Positions 44,853 to 53,589 of a stretch of 64,000 bases of DNA are shown here, one piece after another. Below the pieces are notes generated by a model, which did no database searches, was not told the DNA's origin, and was given only the letters and a program-made list of their open reading frames with translations. The translations under genes and the position numbers were made by a program. The DNA comes from Gemmatimonadaceae bacterium (lineage in GTDB: Bacteria; Gemmatimonadota; Gemmatimonadetes; Gemmatimonadales; Gemmatimonadaceae). Numbering within the stretch: position 1 is the first letter of the stretch; every line of letters begins with the position of its first letter. The stretch covers positions 1 to 64,000 of the forward strand of contig DASXKV010000030.1 of the NCBI GenBank assembly GCA_036496605.1, written 5' to 3'.

Positions 44853-45851
44853 CTAGCCGCCCATCGCCAGCAGTCGCGCGTTGTACCGGTTGATCATCGA
44901 GGCGGTCGCGAGGCTCAATACCAGGTACACGGCGATCATGATGAGCATCGTCTCAATGCCATGGCCAGTCTGATTGGCGGTCGTGTTGAGAATGCTCACG
45001 ACGTCCGGGAACCCGATGGCAATCGCAAGGCTCGAGTTCTTGGTGAGGCTCACGCACATCGTCGCGAGCAGGGGCATCATCGCCCGAAGTGCCTGCGGCA
45101 GGATGACGAATCGCAGCGCCTGACCGCGCGAGAGGCCGAGCGCGAATGCGGCGTCCACCTGGCCACGCGAAACGCCCAGGATGGCTCCGCGCACGATCTC
45201 CGAGACCTGCGCCGCGTGGTGCATAACGAGTCCGCCGACGAGTGCCGCGAGCTCCGGCGACAGCGAGATGCCGCCAACGAAGTTGAAGCCAACGAGCCGG
45301 GGTCTCTCGAAGAGCGGCAACACGAGCCCCCGATCCGAGAGATACACGCCAGGCAAGGGCTCGAACGCATTCTTCGGTCCGGGCATGGCATGGAGCGTTG
45401 CGGCGAGCAGGAGGAGGAGCAGCAGCAATGGCGTATTGCGCATCAACTCAACACCGGCACGCACGATGCCTCGCCACGCCGGATTGTTCGACAGCCGCAG
45501 GATTCCCAATGCAAAACCGATGACGATGGCGAGCAACCAGCCGATCACGGACACTCGTGCCGTGTTCGCGAGGCCGATCAGAATTGCTCGAGCGAAACTA
45601 TCGTCCGGGCTGAACGGGAGGCCGGAGGTGTCGCCGATCTCGAAGTTCGCGGGCTGCTTCAGGAAGCCAAAGCCGAGCGACAATCCATGCTGTTCGAGAT
45701 TCGTCTGCGTGTTGCGCGCAAGCCACCAAAACACGGCGGCGGCGGCGCCAAGTGCGAGCGCCTGGCCGAGCGTCGCGCGAGAGATGGTGGTGCGCGCGAG
45801 CGCGGCCACTACCGGAAGGGCGGCGAGTACATGAGCCCACCGTCGGTCCAC
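44853..45851 (-). CDS. aapQ: Amino-acid ABC transporter permease (AapQ-like)
   Basis: A 332-residue permease, partner of AapM. GTG 45851 is the start, overlapping the end of aapJ by 43 bases. The FEIGDTSG...ILIGLANTARVSVIGW block and the VELMRNTPLLLLLLLL segment are diagnostic of AapQ. The EAA loop is SEIVRGAILGVSRGQVDAAFALGLS. The large hydrophilic loop between helices (GPKNAFEPLPGVYLSDRGLV) is also an AapQ feature. Acts in the inner membrane with AapM and the AapP ATPase. Confidence 0.9.
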   Translation of the reverse strand: MDRRWAHVLAALPVVAALARTTISRATLGQALALGAAAAVFWWLARNTQTNLEQHGLSLGFGFLKQPANFEIGDTSGLPFSPDDSFARAILIGLANTARVSVIGWLLAIVIGFALGILRLSNNPAWRGIVRAGVELMRNTPLLLLLLLLAATLHAMPGPKNAFEPLPGVYLSDRGLVLPLFERPRLVGFNFVGGISLSPELAALVGGLVMHHAAQVSEIVRGAILGVSRGQVDAAFALGLSRGQALRFVILPQALRAMMPLLATMCVSLTKNSSLAIAIGFPDVVSILNTTANQTGHGIETMLIMIAVYLVLSLATASMINRYNARLLAMGG

Positions 45852-46849
45852 AACTTATTCAGTCCGCGATCCATGCCGAGCGGCGTGTTTGGCCCGAGGT
45901 TTCGGTCGAAGATCTCACCGTAGTTACCGATCGTCGAGATCACGTGATACGGCCACTGCGCGTCGAGGCCGAATCCGTCGCTGATTCCGGCTTCGAGGCC
46001 GAGAAATCGACGGAGGGATGGATCCGCGCCCTGCGCGAGACGCGCCGCGTTCTTCGAATCGATGCCCAACTCTTCGGCCTCGACCGGCGCATGAAAGACC
46101 CAATTCACCACCTCGAGCCACTGATCGTCGCCGAAGCGCACGACGGGCGCGATCGGCTCCTTGGAGATCCGATCGGGAAGGACGACGTAATCGTTCGGGT
46201 TGCGCAGCATCGTGCGCGTCGTGGCGAGCCCGGCGCCGTCCTGGCTGATCACGTCGCAACGCCCACCGGCAAGCGCGCTGACGGCCGCGCGGAGATCTTC
46301 CAACACGACCGGTCTGAAGGTCATGTGATTGCGGCGCGCGAAGTCGGTGAGATTGAGCTCGGTCGTGGTACCCTGTTGGACGCAGACGGTGGCGCCGTTG
46401 AGTTGAGCGGCGCGATCGACCTTCGACGCCTTGGCCATGAGAAACCCCTGGCCGTCGTAGAAATAGATCGGGCCGAAATGAAAGTTGCGCTCGAGTGCTC
46501 GGCTGCTCGTGATCGACGTGCCGTTGACGAGCAGGTCGACTTCGCCCGACTGCAATCCGGAGAATCGTTGCTGCTGTGTGAAGGTGATGAACTGGACTTT
46601 GTTCGGATCGTTGAAGAGCGCGACGGCGAGTGCACGACAGAAGTCGACGTCGAAGCCACGCCATCGCCCGGAGTCGTCGGGTGTGGCAAAGCCGGCGCCT
46701 TGTGTGATACCGCACTTCACCGTCCCGCGCGAGCGGATAGTGGCGAGTGTGGCTCCGCGACGCGTTGTGTCGGTCGTTCCCGGGCTGCTCGAACACGCCG
46801 ACAGAAATGCACAGAAGAGAAGGAGCGTTGTGAGCCGTAGGCTAGTCAC
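45809..46849 (-). CDS. aapJ: Amino-acid ABC transporter substrate-binding lipoprotein (AapJ-like)
   Basis: A 346-residue solute-binding protein with a lipobox LSAC (about residue 19), so it is anchored to the membrane. AapJ-type features: TLATIRSRGTVKCGITQGAG, GFDVDFCRALAVALF, QQQRFSGLQSGEVDLLVNG and the C-terminal GNYGEIFDRNLGPNTPLGM block. GTG 46849 is preceded by GAGGGTGAT and lies 10 bases after the metC-like gene. Lipid anchoring is normal for species lacking free periplasmic receptors. Confidence 0.9.
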   Translation of the reverse strand: MTSLRLTTLLLFCAFLSACSSSPGTTDTTRRGATLATIRSRGTVKCGITQGAGFATPDDSGRWRGFDVDFCRALAVALFNDPNKVQFITFTQQQRFSGLQSGEVDLLVNGTSITSSRALERNFHFGPIYFYDGQGFLMAKASKVDRAAQLNGATVCVQQGTTTELNLTDFARRNHMTFRPVVLEDLRAAVSALAGGRCDVISQDGAGLATTRTMLRNPNDYVVLPDRISKEPIAPVVRFGDDQWLEVVNWVFHAPVEAEELGIDSKNAARLAQGADPSLRRFLGLEAGISDGFGLDAQWPYHVISTIGNYGEIFDRNLGPNTPLGMDRGLNKLWTDGGLMYSPPFR

Positions 46850-46859
46850 ACATCACCCT

Positions 46860-48059
46860 CTAGACGGCGCGCATCCGATCGAAGCCGCGCGCGAGATCGG
46901 CGATCAAGTCGTTAGGGTCCTCGAGACCAATGTGCAGGCGAATGAGCGGACCGTCGTGCGTCCAGCGCGTCGCGGTGCGAAACGGACCTGGGTCCATCGG
47001 AATCGCGAGGCTCTCGAACCCGCCGAAGCTCGCGCCCATCCCGAACAGTTCGAGACTATTCAGCAGCGCGTCGACGCCAGCTTTTGCCACCGGACGCAGC
47101 TCGACGCCGAACAACCCGCTCGCGCCACGGAAGTCTCGCTTCCACATCGCGTGCCCCGGCGCATCAGGCAACGCGGGATACGTGACGCGCGCCACCTCGG
47201 GCCGAGTACGTAGCCATTCCGCCACCTGCGTCGCGTTTCGCTGATGGCGCTCGAGCCGAACGCTCAGCGTGCGCAACCCCCGCAGCGCGAGATAGGCATC
47301 GTCAGAGCCGACGCAGAATCCAAGCTCGGCGACCTCGGAGCGTACCCGATCGTAGAGCGCCTCGGTCGTCGTGATGGTGCCCATCATGACATCGGAATGT
47401 CCGCCGATGTATTTCGTCGCGGCGAGAATCGACACGTCGATGCCATGCTCGAAGGCGGGAAAGAAGTACGGCGTCGCCCAGCTGTTATCGAGGAGCGTGT
47501 AGATGCCGCGCTCCCGCGCGACCCTTGTAATCGCGGGAACATCCTGCACTTCGAAGGTCATCGAGCCCGGCGACTCGAGAAACACGAGACGCGTGTTCGG
47601 CCTGAATAGGGTGCCGATTTTCTCGCCGATGAGTGGATCGTAATACGTGGTCTCGACGCCAAACCGCTTGAGGGTACGATCGCAGAAGATTCGCGTCGGA
47701 ACGTACGCGGAATCGGCGACGAGGATGTGGTCGCCTGCCCTGACGAGTGCCTGCAGCGCCACCGTCACCGCCGCGAGACCCGATGGGACGAGCATGGCGC
47801 GATAACCACCCTCGAGCGTTGCGATGGACTGCTCGAAGGCGAGGGTGGTTGGGGTCGCGAGCTGGCCATAACGAATGACATCGAAGCGGTGTTCGTGAAC
47901 GCGCGACGCTTCCCAATCGGCCACCGTCGGAAATACGAAGGTCGAAGCGCGGTAGACCGGGGGATTCACCGCGCCATGCCGCTGCGTCGGATCGCCGCCG
48001 GAATGCGCCAGCAGCGTATCGAGAGCGAGCGGTTTGTCTCCTCGGGGAGTGTCGCTCAT
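46860..48059 (-). CDS. metC: Cystathionine beta-lyase / trans-sulfuration PLP enzyme
   Basis: A 399-residue Cys/Met-metabolism PLP enzyme. ATG 48059 overlaps the TTC38-like stop (ATGA). PLP Lys216 is in ILAATKYIGGHSDVMMG; the aromatic stacking and phosphate residues are in VIRYGQLATPTTLAFEQ and MLVPSGLAAVTVAL; LLDNSWATPYFF is the Asp-Asn site. Sequence style is closer to cystathionine beta-lyase than gamma-synthase (judged by eye). In this operon it may break down imported sulfur amino acids rather than make methionine. Confidence 0.85.
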   Translation of the reverse strand: MSDTPRGDKPLALDTLLAHSGGDPTQRHGAVNPPVYRASTFVFPTVADWEASRVHEHRFDVIRYGQLATPTTLAFEQSIATLEGGYRAMLVPSGLAAVTVALQALVRAGDHILVADSAYVPTRIFCDRTLKRFGVETTYYDPLIGEKIGTLFRPNTRLVFLESPGSMTFEVQDVPAITRVARERGIYTLLDNSWATPYFFPAFEHGIDVSILAATKYIGGHSDVMMGTITTTEALYDRVRSEVAELGFCVGSDDAYLALRGLRTLSVRLERHQRNATQVAEWLRTRPEVARVTYPALPDAPGHAMWKRDFRGASGLFGVELRPVAKAGVDALLNSLELFGMGASFGGFESLAIPMDPGPFRTATRWTHDGPLIRLHIGLEDPNDLIADLARGFDRMRAV

Positions 48060-49447
48060 GTCTCGCGCAGACGATCGAGTGCCCGCTGCGCCGTCGTGGC
48101 TTGCGCAGACCCGAGGGCGCGCAGCACGCGCGCATAGTGCGCCCACCCCCACATGTTGCCGGGCCGCGTCGCTGTCCGCTCGGCGAGAAGCTCCCGCGCG
48201 ACGTGGAGCTGCCGATCGCGCCAGGCGGCGTCGATGAGCAATTGCTCGAAGATGTCCCTCTGAGCGTGGCTTGCGCCGATGCGACGGAAGCGGTCACGCA
48301 CCGGCATCAACTCTTCGACGACCTTCCTGAACGCACCGCGTCGGTGCGCGACGACGGCCCGCGCGAGCGGCAGACCGACGTCGGCCATCACCGTGGCTTC
48401 CGTGCTCGCATCCTCCGTCGAGAAATGGGTGCACGACTGCAGGAACTGCTCGACCCCCGTGGCGTCGTCCACAGCAGCGAGCGCCATGAGATAATGCAGA
48501 TCGACGAAAACGAGCGAATGATCGTCAACGTGCAATCGGGCGCGATCGGCGAGCTCGCGCCACCGGTCGCCGACATTGACTTCCACCTGCTCGAGCCGCC
48601 AGAGAAGCGACACCGCATTCGCAATGTCCAAATACTCGTCCGTCTGCTCGTTGCGAACCTCGCGGTCGTAGACCGCGAGCACGCGTTCGTGCTCCTCGAG
48701 GTCGAGACGAAAGAGCGCTTCGTGCCAGCGCAGGTGGAAGGCGAAATTGTTGCACTCGCGCCAGTGTTCGGTGCCACTCGCGATCCACGCGATGCCTTCT
48801 CGCCGACGACCTTGCATCTCGGCGACGTGTGCAACGGCGTGCGAGGCCCAGATGTCGCTCGGATTGAGCTCCACGGCGCGCCGGCCGAGCCTCTCCGCGG
48901 CGGCGTAGTCGCCGGCTTCCTCGAGGCCATAGGCGTAGCAGCCCAGCAGGTAGCCGTAGCCGGGTACACCCGGATCCCAGGAAGGCAACACCAAAGCAAC
49001 GAGGTCGCGCATCCCGGTACTCTCGCCGAGATATGAGAGTACGAATTGGGACACTTTGATCGCCACGACGTCGAGCGGGGCCTCGAGCAGAATCGCTCCC
49101 CAGGTCGCGACCGCGGCGCGCATGTCGCCGCGCGACCAGGCGTCCAGCGCGTCGATGTGCCGAGTCTCGCGAGGCGTTGGTGGGAGCGCGAACGCCGCCA
49201 CTCGGGCGCGTGCGAGCGCGCGGCGCGCCTGCACCCTACCCTCGCGCTTGCTCGAGAGCATGCGCAGATAGCCGTCGACGCAATGCGCCAGTGCAAAATC
49301 GGGATCGTGCTCGAGCACCTCGGCGAGGCGCGTATGCGTATCCGATCGCGCGCCGAGATAGCTCTCGACGGCGGCGTCCAGCTTGCGCGCGGATTCGCCA
49401 CTGGCGGCCGTGACCGGAAGTCCTCGCACATCAACGAAGCGTGGCAC
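48056..49447 (-). CDS. TPR-repeat protein of the TTC38 type
   Basis: A 463-residue all-helical protein. After a short N-terminal DVRGLPVTAASGESARKLDAAV, it contains TPR-like helix pairs including YAYGLEEAGDYAAAERLGRRAVELNPSD, followed by HAVAHVAEMQGRRREGIAWI, W-x-x-C-N-N-F-A-F-H-L-R-W-H and LDIANAVSLLWRL segments. These are hallmarks of the tetratricopeptide repeat protein 38 family found in animals and bacteria, whose function is unknown. GTG start at 49447; stop overlaps metC. Its place inside an amino-acid operon is a clue worth following. Confidence 0.75.
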   Translation of the reverse strand: MPRFVDVRGLPVTAASGESARKLDAAVESYLGARSDTHTRLAEVLEHDPDFALAHCVDGYLRMLSSKREGRVQARRALARARVAAFALPPTPRETRHIDALDAWSRGDMRAAVATWGAILLEAPLDVVAIKVSQFVLSYLGESTGMRDLVALVLPSWDPGVPGYGYLLGCYAYGLEEAGDYAAAERLGRRAVELNPSDIWASHAVAHVAEMQGRRREGIAWIASGTEHWRECNNFAFHLRWHEALFRLDLEEHERVLAVYDREVRNEQTDEYLDIANAVSLLWRLEQVEVNVGDRWRELADRARLHVDDHSLVFVDLHYLMALAAVDDATGVEQFLQSCTHFSTEDASTEATVMADVGLPLARAVVAHRRGAFRKVVEELMPVRDRFRRIGASHAQRDIFEQLLIDAAWRDRQLHVARELLAERTATRPGNMWGWAHYARVLRALGSAQATTAQRALDRLRET

Positions 49448-49459
49448 AGACGTGAGCCG

Positions 49460-50449
49460 TTAGGCGGGCTCGGTGATCCAGTAGCGCAGAATCGGGTCGC
49501 CCGTGTTGACGACCTTGTGCGTCCAGATCAGCCCGACGATTCCACCGCCCGTCGCGCAGACGCGCTCGACGATGTTGCCGAAGACGTCGCGAATCTCGCC
49601 GAGCGCCTGCCCCGTTGTGATCTCGTCGCCGATGCGAGCCGTTAGGCGAAGCAGGCCGGCGCGTTTGGCGCGCACGATCACCCGATCGCGCGCGGCGACG
49701 CGGCGGCCGTTGCGCGGACGCCCGCCGTCGATCATGCCGAGGTGGCGCATCACGTTGAGCGCGCCGTCCACATGAACGCGGACATCATCTTCCTCGAGCG
49801 TGCCATCGCCTCCTGCTTCGGCGAGGATCGAGACGACGCCGGCACGCGTTGCGGCGTAGTTGAGCGAGCCGGCGAAGGGCGGGATCGTACTTTCTGGCGA
49901 CGAGAGCGAGATGAGGAGGGGCGTGTACGCTCGGGCGAGCGCTTCCCCCACCTCGTCGAGCTCGCGATTCCCCGTGAGCGAATAGCCAGCGAATGGATAG
50001 AGCGCCTCGCCGACGTCGCCCGCGTGAAAGTCGATGTGATAGTCGGCCGCGCCGATGACCTCGCGTAGCAGAACGTCGGCAAGGATCTCGGAAATGGATC
50101 CATCGCGTCTGCCCGGCGCGATCTTGTTGAGGTTCAGACCGTCGAGCGGTGACACGAAGCCGGTGCGGTTCTCGAACATTCGCATGTTCGTAACGGGCAC
50201 GGCAACGATCGCCCCGCGCAACGCGGCCGGCGTGACCGAGTGGAGGAGTCGCATGACCGCTTCGATCGGCGCGTACTCGGTCGCATGAACGCCGGCGGTG
50301 AAACAGATCAGCGGACCGTCTTCAGCGCCATTGATGATGACGAGTGGAATGCGTAGCGGACCGCTCGCGGTCTCGCCGATCTCCAGCCAGCTCTCGACCT
50401 TTTCGTTAGGCGACGCAACGACGTCGCGAATCGTTACCGGCGTGCGCAT
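49460..50449 (-). CDS. Succinylglutamate desuccinylase/aspartoacylase-family deacylase
   Basis: A 329-residue zinc amide hydrolase. ATG 50449 is eight bases after the aminotransferase stop; the longer open frame runs through that gene and is rejected. Zinc ligands: His55 and Glu58 in AGVHATEYAP, and a His in DYHIDFHAGD (His138 or His142). NTNMRMFENRT-type VTNMRMFENRTGFV and DGLNLNKIAPG supply substrate-binding Arg and Asn. A C-terminal beta domain (GLLRLTARIGDEITTGQALG) resembles that of AstE/AspA. It probably removes an N-acyl group from an amino acid. The TAA stop is inside a CGTTAGGC site. Confidence 0.85.
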   Translation of the reverse strand: MRTPVTIRDVVASPNEKVESWLEIGETASGPLRIPLVIINGAEDGPLICFTAGVHATEYAPIEAVMRLLHSVTPAALRGAIVAVPVTNMRMFENRTGFVSPLDGLNLNKIAPGRRDGSISEILADVLLREVIGAADYHIDFHAGDVGEALYPFAGYSLTGNRELDEVGEALARAYTPLLISLSSPESTIPPFAGSLNYAATRAGVVSILAEAGGDGTLEEDDVRVHVDGALNVMRHLGMIDGGRPRNGRRVAARDRVIVRAKRAGLLRLTARIGDEITTGQALGEIRDVFGNIVERVCATGGGIVGLIWTHKVVNTGDPILRYWITEPA

Positions 50450-50457
50450 GCGCGACG

Positions 50458-51669
50458 TCAGCTCGTGACATTCAGCATGACGGTCGGCGCATTGGCCACC
50501 GCCGCGTACGCGCCGGCGAGACGACGCACGCCTTCGTCGATCTCGTCGTGCGTCGCATGACTGAACGCCAGCCGCACGTGATTGCGCGGATGCGGAACAT
50601 CGGACCGCGCGAAAAACCGGCTGCCGGAAATGACCGTCACGCCTGCCCGATTCGCGCATGTCGCCAACTCGTCCGCATTCACACCATCCGGGAACGTCAG
50701 CCACAGATAATAGCCGCCGTGCGGCATGACGAAAGACGCATCGGGCAGCTCGCGACGCACCGCCGCCGCCATCCGATCGCGATTCGAGCGATAGCACTCC
50801 TGGACGCGGGCAATGTGGGCTCCAAGACGTCCGCGGGCGAGGAATTCGAGGATCGTCCGCTGCGTCAGTGGGCACGATCCGGCGTCCGTCTTGAGCTGCG
50901 CCATGCGAGCGACGAAAGACGCCGGCGCCGCAACCCAACCGACCCGCAGCCCCGGCGCCATGAGCTTCGAGAACGTCCCCAGTTGCAGTACGATGTCGCG
51001 CCTGTCGAGCGCCTTGAGCGACGGAACCGGATTGCCCTCGAAGATGACGCGACGATATGGACTGTCCTCGATCACGAGAATCCCACGTGCCGCCGCCAGA
51101 TCGAGCAGCGCCTCGCGACGCTCGGCCGACATGGTCGTGCCGGTGGGATTGTGAAAGTCGGGGACGTCGTAGACGAACTTCGGCGGCGGCTGCCCTTCGC
51201 GATGACGCCGATCGAGAATTGTCGCTAACGCGTCGACGTGGAGGCCAGCGTCGTCTTGCGGAACTTCGACGAAGCTGGCGCCATAGCTCTTGAGAATCGG
51301 GATCGCGCTGAAGTACGTCGGCGCGGTCACGATGACGGCATCGCCGTCATCGAGCAGAAGGCGGCAGACCAGCTCGAGGGCATGCTTGGCGCCGTTCGTG
51401 ACGAGCACATTCTCCGGGCGCGTCGCCGCGCCGTCGCTTGTCATGTGCCCTGCGATCCACTCGCGGAGCTCGGGGAGACCGGCCCGCGGCGCGTACTGCA
51501 GCGTCTCGAGACGATAGTGCGCGAGCGCGCTCTCGGCTTCGGCGGTGAGATCGGGGAGCACACCAGGAAAGGCATGGCCCGAGTCGAAGGCGATGTTCCC
51601 GGGCGGCGCGGCTGCCGGCAGGGCTGACGAGAGGAGTGACGCGCGTCGAGCAAAGGCAGGCGGCTGCAT
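50458..51669 (-). CDS. PLP aminotransferase (2-aminoadipate / MocR C-domain type)
   Basis: A 403-residue class I/II aminotransferase. ATG 51669 has GGGAG about eight bases upstream; an ATG at 51726 would place the operator inside the gene. Key residues: Asn174 (NPTG), Asp202 and Tyr205 (IEDSPYRRV), and the PLP lysine Lys235 (GTFSKLMAPGLRVGW). The PGVLPD and YAPRAGLPELREWIA blocks fit the broad-specificity 2-aminoadipate/aromatic aminotransferase branch. First gene of the minus-strand operon that continues to aapM; operator D lies just upstream. Confidence 0.87.
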   Translation of the reverse strand: MQPPAFARRASLLSSALPAAAPPGNIAFDSGHAFPGVLPDLTAEAESALAHYRLETLQYAPRAGLPELREWIAGHMTSDGAATRPENVLVTNGAKHALELVCRLLLDDGDAVIVTAPTYFSAIPILKSYGASFVEVPQDDAGLHVDALATILDRRHREGQPPPKFVYDVPDFHNPTGTTMSAERREALLDLAAARGILVIEDSPYRRVIFEGNPVPSLKALDRRDIVLQLGTFSKLMAPGLRVGWVAAPASFVARMAQLKTDAGSCPLTQRTILEFLARGRLGAHIARVQECYRSNRDRMAAAVRRELPDASFVMPHGGYYLWLTFPDGVNADELATCANRAGVTVISGSRFFARSDVPHPRNHVRLAFSHATHDEIDEGVRRLAGAYAAVANAPTVMLNVTS

Positions 51670-51696
51670 CCGGGGAACTCCCGCGTGCGCAAACGT

Positions 51697-51711
51697 ATTT
51701 GTACGGACAAT
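51697..51711 (-). promoter_or_regulatory. Putative GntR operator, site D (5' of aminotransferase-aap operon)
   Basis: TTGTACGGACAA at 51699-51710 (reads TTGTCCGTACAA on the minus strand) is the most symmetric of the four copies, 10 of 12 positions palindromic, 28-42 bases before the aminotransferase ATG and about 130 bases from the 3' end of the gntR gene. TTGT-N4-ACAA fits HutC-subfamily GntR operators. Confidence 0.65.
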
Positions 51712-51751
51712 AACGGACCGGCCCATATTTACGGGCGTCGCCGCGTTGGGT

Positions 51752-51838
51752 CAAGCTGGTTGCTGGTTGTTCGTGGTTGGTTGTTCGTGGTTGGTTGTTC
51801 GTGATTGGTTGTTGGTAGCAGCAACCACTACCACCGGC
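51752..51838. repeat. TTGGTTGTTCGTGG repeat with short complementary arm
   Basis: Tandem GGTTGGTTGTTCGTG-type words (15-base unit, 51757-51815) followed by a short A/C-rich arm (AGCAACCACTACCACC). It sits directly 3' of the gntR stop (51840, minus strand), again at a gene end. Confidence 0.8.
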
Positions 51839-51839
51839 C

Positions 51840-52646
51840 CTACCGCACGAGACTCGTGACGTACGTGAATCGGTCGCTTGGATGGATGGCGCTCGACAGC
51901 TCGATGAGTGTGCCGTCCTCGCGGTAGTAGCGCCGCGTCGCGAGCAGGGCGGGCGCTCCGGCCTCGGCCTTGAGGAGTTTCGCCTGGCGCTTGTTCAATG
52001 CGATCGCCTGGATGCTCTGCTCGACGCGGGCGATGCGTACGCCGTAGGTGCGCTCGAGCATCGCCGAGATTGGTCCGTCGATTCCCTCGAGATTGCGCTC
52101 GAGATTCGGCAGCCGAGCATCCAGATACGCGGTCGTCATGCAGATCGGCGCCGGCGCGTCTGGAATCGTGCGTAGGCTGTCAATGCGCAACCAGGCCCGT
52201 CCCGTGCGGCACTCGAGCTGCTCCGCCAATGCCGGCTCACAGATGATGCGCTTCTTCGCGAGAATCTCGACGCGCGTGTCGTCGGCGTACTGCAGCAGGT
52301 CGCTGATCGAGTTCGTGGCTTGCCGATAGCTCGGCGATGGCGCGCGTGAGACGACCTTCGTGCCGACGCGTCGTCGCCGAGCGATCAGCCCGATGTCGCG
52401 CAGCTTCCGGAGCGCCTCTCGGACGGTGGAGCGGCTGATTTGATATTGCTCACACAGTTCCATCTCGGTCGGAAGTAGTGCGCCGACCGGATAGATTCCG
52501 CCGCCGATGCTATCGATGAGCTCATTCGCGACCTGTTGATAGCGTGGGCCCTCGATCGCGGAGCCAGCCGGGCGCCGAGTCGTGCGGACGCGGCCATCTC
52601 TCGACGAGGTGGCGCGTGGCCGTCGTTTGCGCGTTGTGGGGGTCAC
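51840..52646 (-). CDS. GntR-family regulator, HutC (UTRA) subfamily
   Basis: A 268-residue regulator. A basic N-terminal tail (about 1-30) is followed by the GntR winged HTH (YQQVANELIDSIGGGIYPVG, LLPTEMELCEQYQISRSTVREALRKL) and a UTRA effector domain (about 115-260) with RTGRAWLRIDSLRTIPDAP and RYYREDGTLIELSSAIH. GTG 52646 overlaps the stop of aapP (GTGA), so the two are co-expressed. Likely controls site D and perhaps sites A-C; the effector may be an amino acid or an N-acyl amino acid. Confidence 0.9.
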   Translation of the reverse strand: MTPTTRKRRPRATSSRDGRVRTTRRPAGSAIEGPRYQQVANELIDSIGGGIYPVGALLPTEMELCEQYQISRSTVREALRKLRDIGLIARRRRVGTKVVSRAPSPSYRQATNSISDLLQYADDTRVEILAKKRIICEPALAEQLECRTGRAWLRIDSLRTIPDAPAPICMTTAYLDARLPNLERNLEGIDGPISAMLERTYGVRIARVEQSIQAIALNKRQAKLLKAEAGAPALLATRRYYREDGTLIELSSAIHPSDRFTYVTSLVR

Positions 52647-53386
52647 GCGGTGGCGAGGTCGTGGTGCAGGATCTTGGAGAGGAACTCGCGAGCCCGCTCG
52701 GTGTGCGGCTCGGAGAAGAAGGCGTTCGTCTCGCGATTCTCGACGATGCGACCGCCATCCATGAAGATCATACGGTGTGCGACGTGGCGTGCGAAGGCCA
52801 TCTCATGGGTCACCACGATCATCGTCATCCCCTCTTCAGCAAGCGTGGTCATGACGGAGAGGACTTCGTTGATCATCTCCGGATCGAGCGCCGACGTCGG
52901 CTCATCGAACAGCATGGCGACCGGATCCATCGCCAGCGCGCGCGCGATGGCGATACGCTGCTGTTGGCCGCCGGAAAGCGCCGACGGATACTTCGCGGCC
53001 TGGTCAGCGAGGCCGACACGCTCCAGCAGTTGCATCGATCGCTCACTCGCCCTCTTGCGCTCGCGCTTCAGGACACGCACTTGTGCGAGGTCGAGATTCT
53101 CCAGAACGGTGCGATGAGGGAACAGCTCGAAGCTCTGGAAGACCATGCCGACGCGGGCACGCAAGGCGTTGAGGTCCGTGCCCGGCGCGTGCACGGAGAT
53201 GCCGTCGACAATAATCTCCCCGCTATCGATTCGTTCCAGGCCGTTGATACAGCGAATCAGCGTGCTTTTGCCGGAGCCCGACGGGCCGCAGACGACCACG
53301 ACTGTCCCTTTGGCGACCGTCGCACTGCAGTCTTCGAGGACGCGAAAGGTGCCGTATGATTTCGTGACGTTGCGGATGTCGATCAT
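52643..53386 (-). CDS. aapP: Amino-acid ABC transporter ATP-binding protein (AapP/GlnQ-like)
   Basis: A 247-residue ATPase. ATG 53386 ([12 protein letters not shown]) is chosen as the fold start. Walker [10 protein letters not shown] (about 34-42), signature [16 protein letters not shown], Walker [14 protein letters not shown] and the H-loop His in VVTHEMAFA are intact. The length and the [22 protein letters not shown]-loop match polar-amino-acid importers. It should energise AapQ/AapM, although it is encoded in a separate upstream transcription unit with gntR rather than after aapM. Confidence 0.93.
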   Translation of the reverse strand: MIDIRNVTKSYGTFRVLEDCSATVAKGTVVVVCGPSGSGKSTLIRCINGLERIDSGEIIVDGISVHAPGTDLNALRARVGMVFQSFELFPHRTVLENLDLAQVRVLKRERKRASERSMQLLERVGLADQAAKYPSALSGGQQQRIAIARALAMDPVAMLFDEPTSALDPEMINEVLSVMTTLAEEGMTMIVVTHEMAFARHVAHRMIFMDGGRIVENRETNAFFSEPHTERAREFLSKILHHDLATA

Positions 53387-53589
53387 GGGCCATGGCTGGA
53401 GTGCTTGCACGCTCGCGACTATGTAGTGTGCGCCGAGAGCCCGCAAAGATTCGACGCCTTCGCACACGGTGTCAAGGCGGCATACGGCACGGCGTGCAAT
53501 TATTGGAAACTCTTAATGAATGGCTCATTCCAGTCCGGCACAACGAGGCCGGCCTCGCTCAACGGAGCACTCGCCTGACGCGTACAAAG

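Noticed and set aside
50450..50938. Upstream extension of the deacylase
   Set aside because: Overlaps the aminotransferase in a different frame; ATG 50449 gives the family start.
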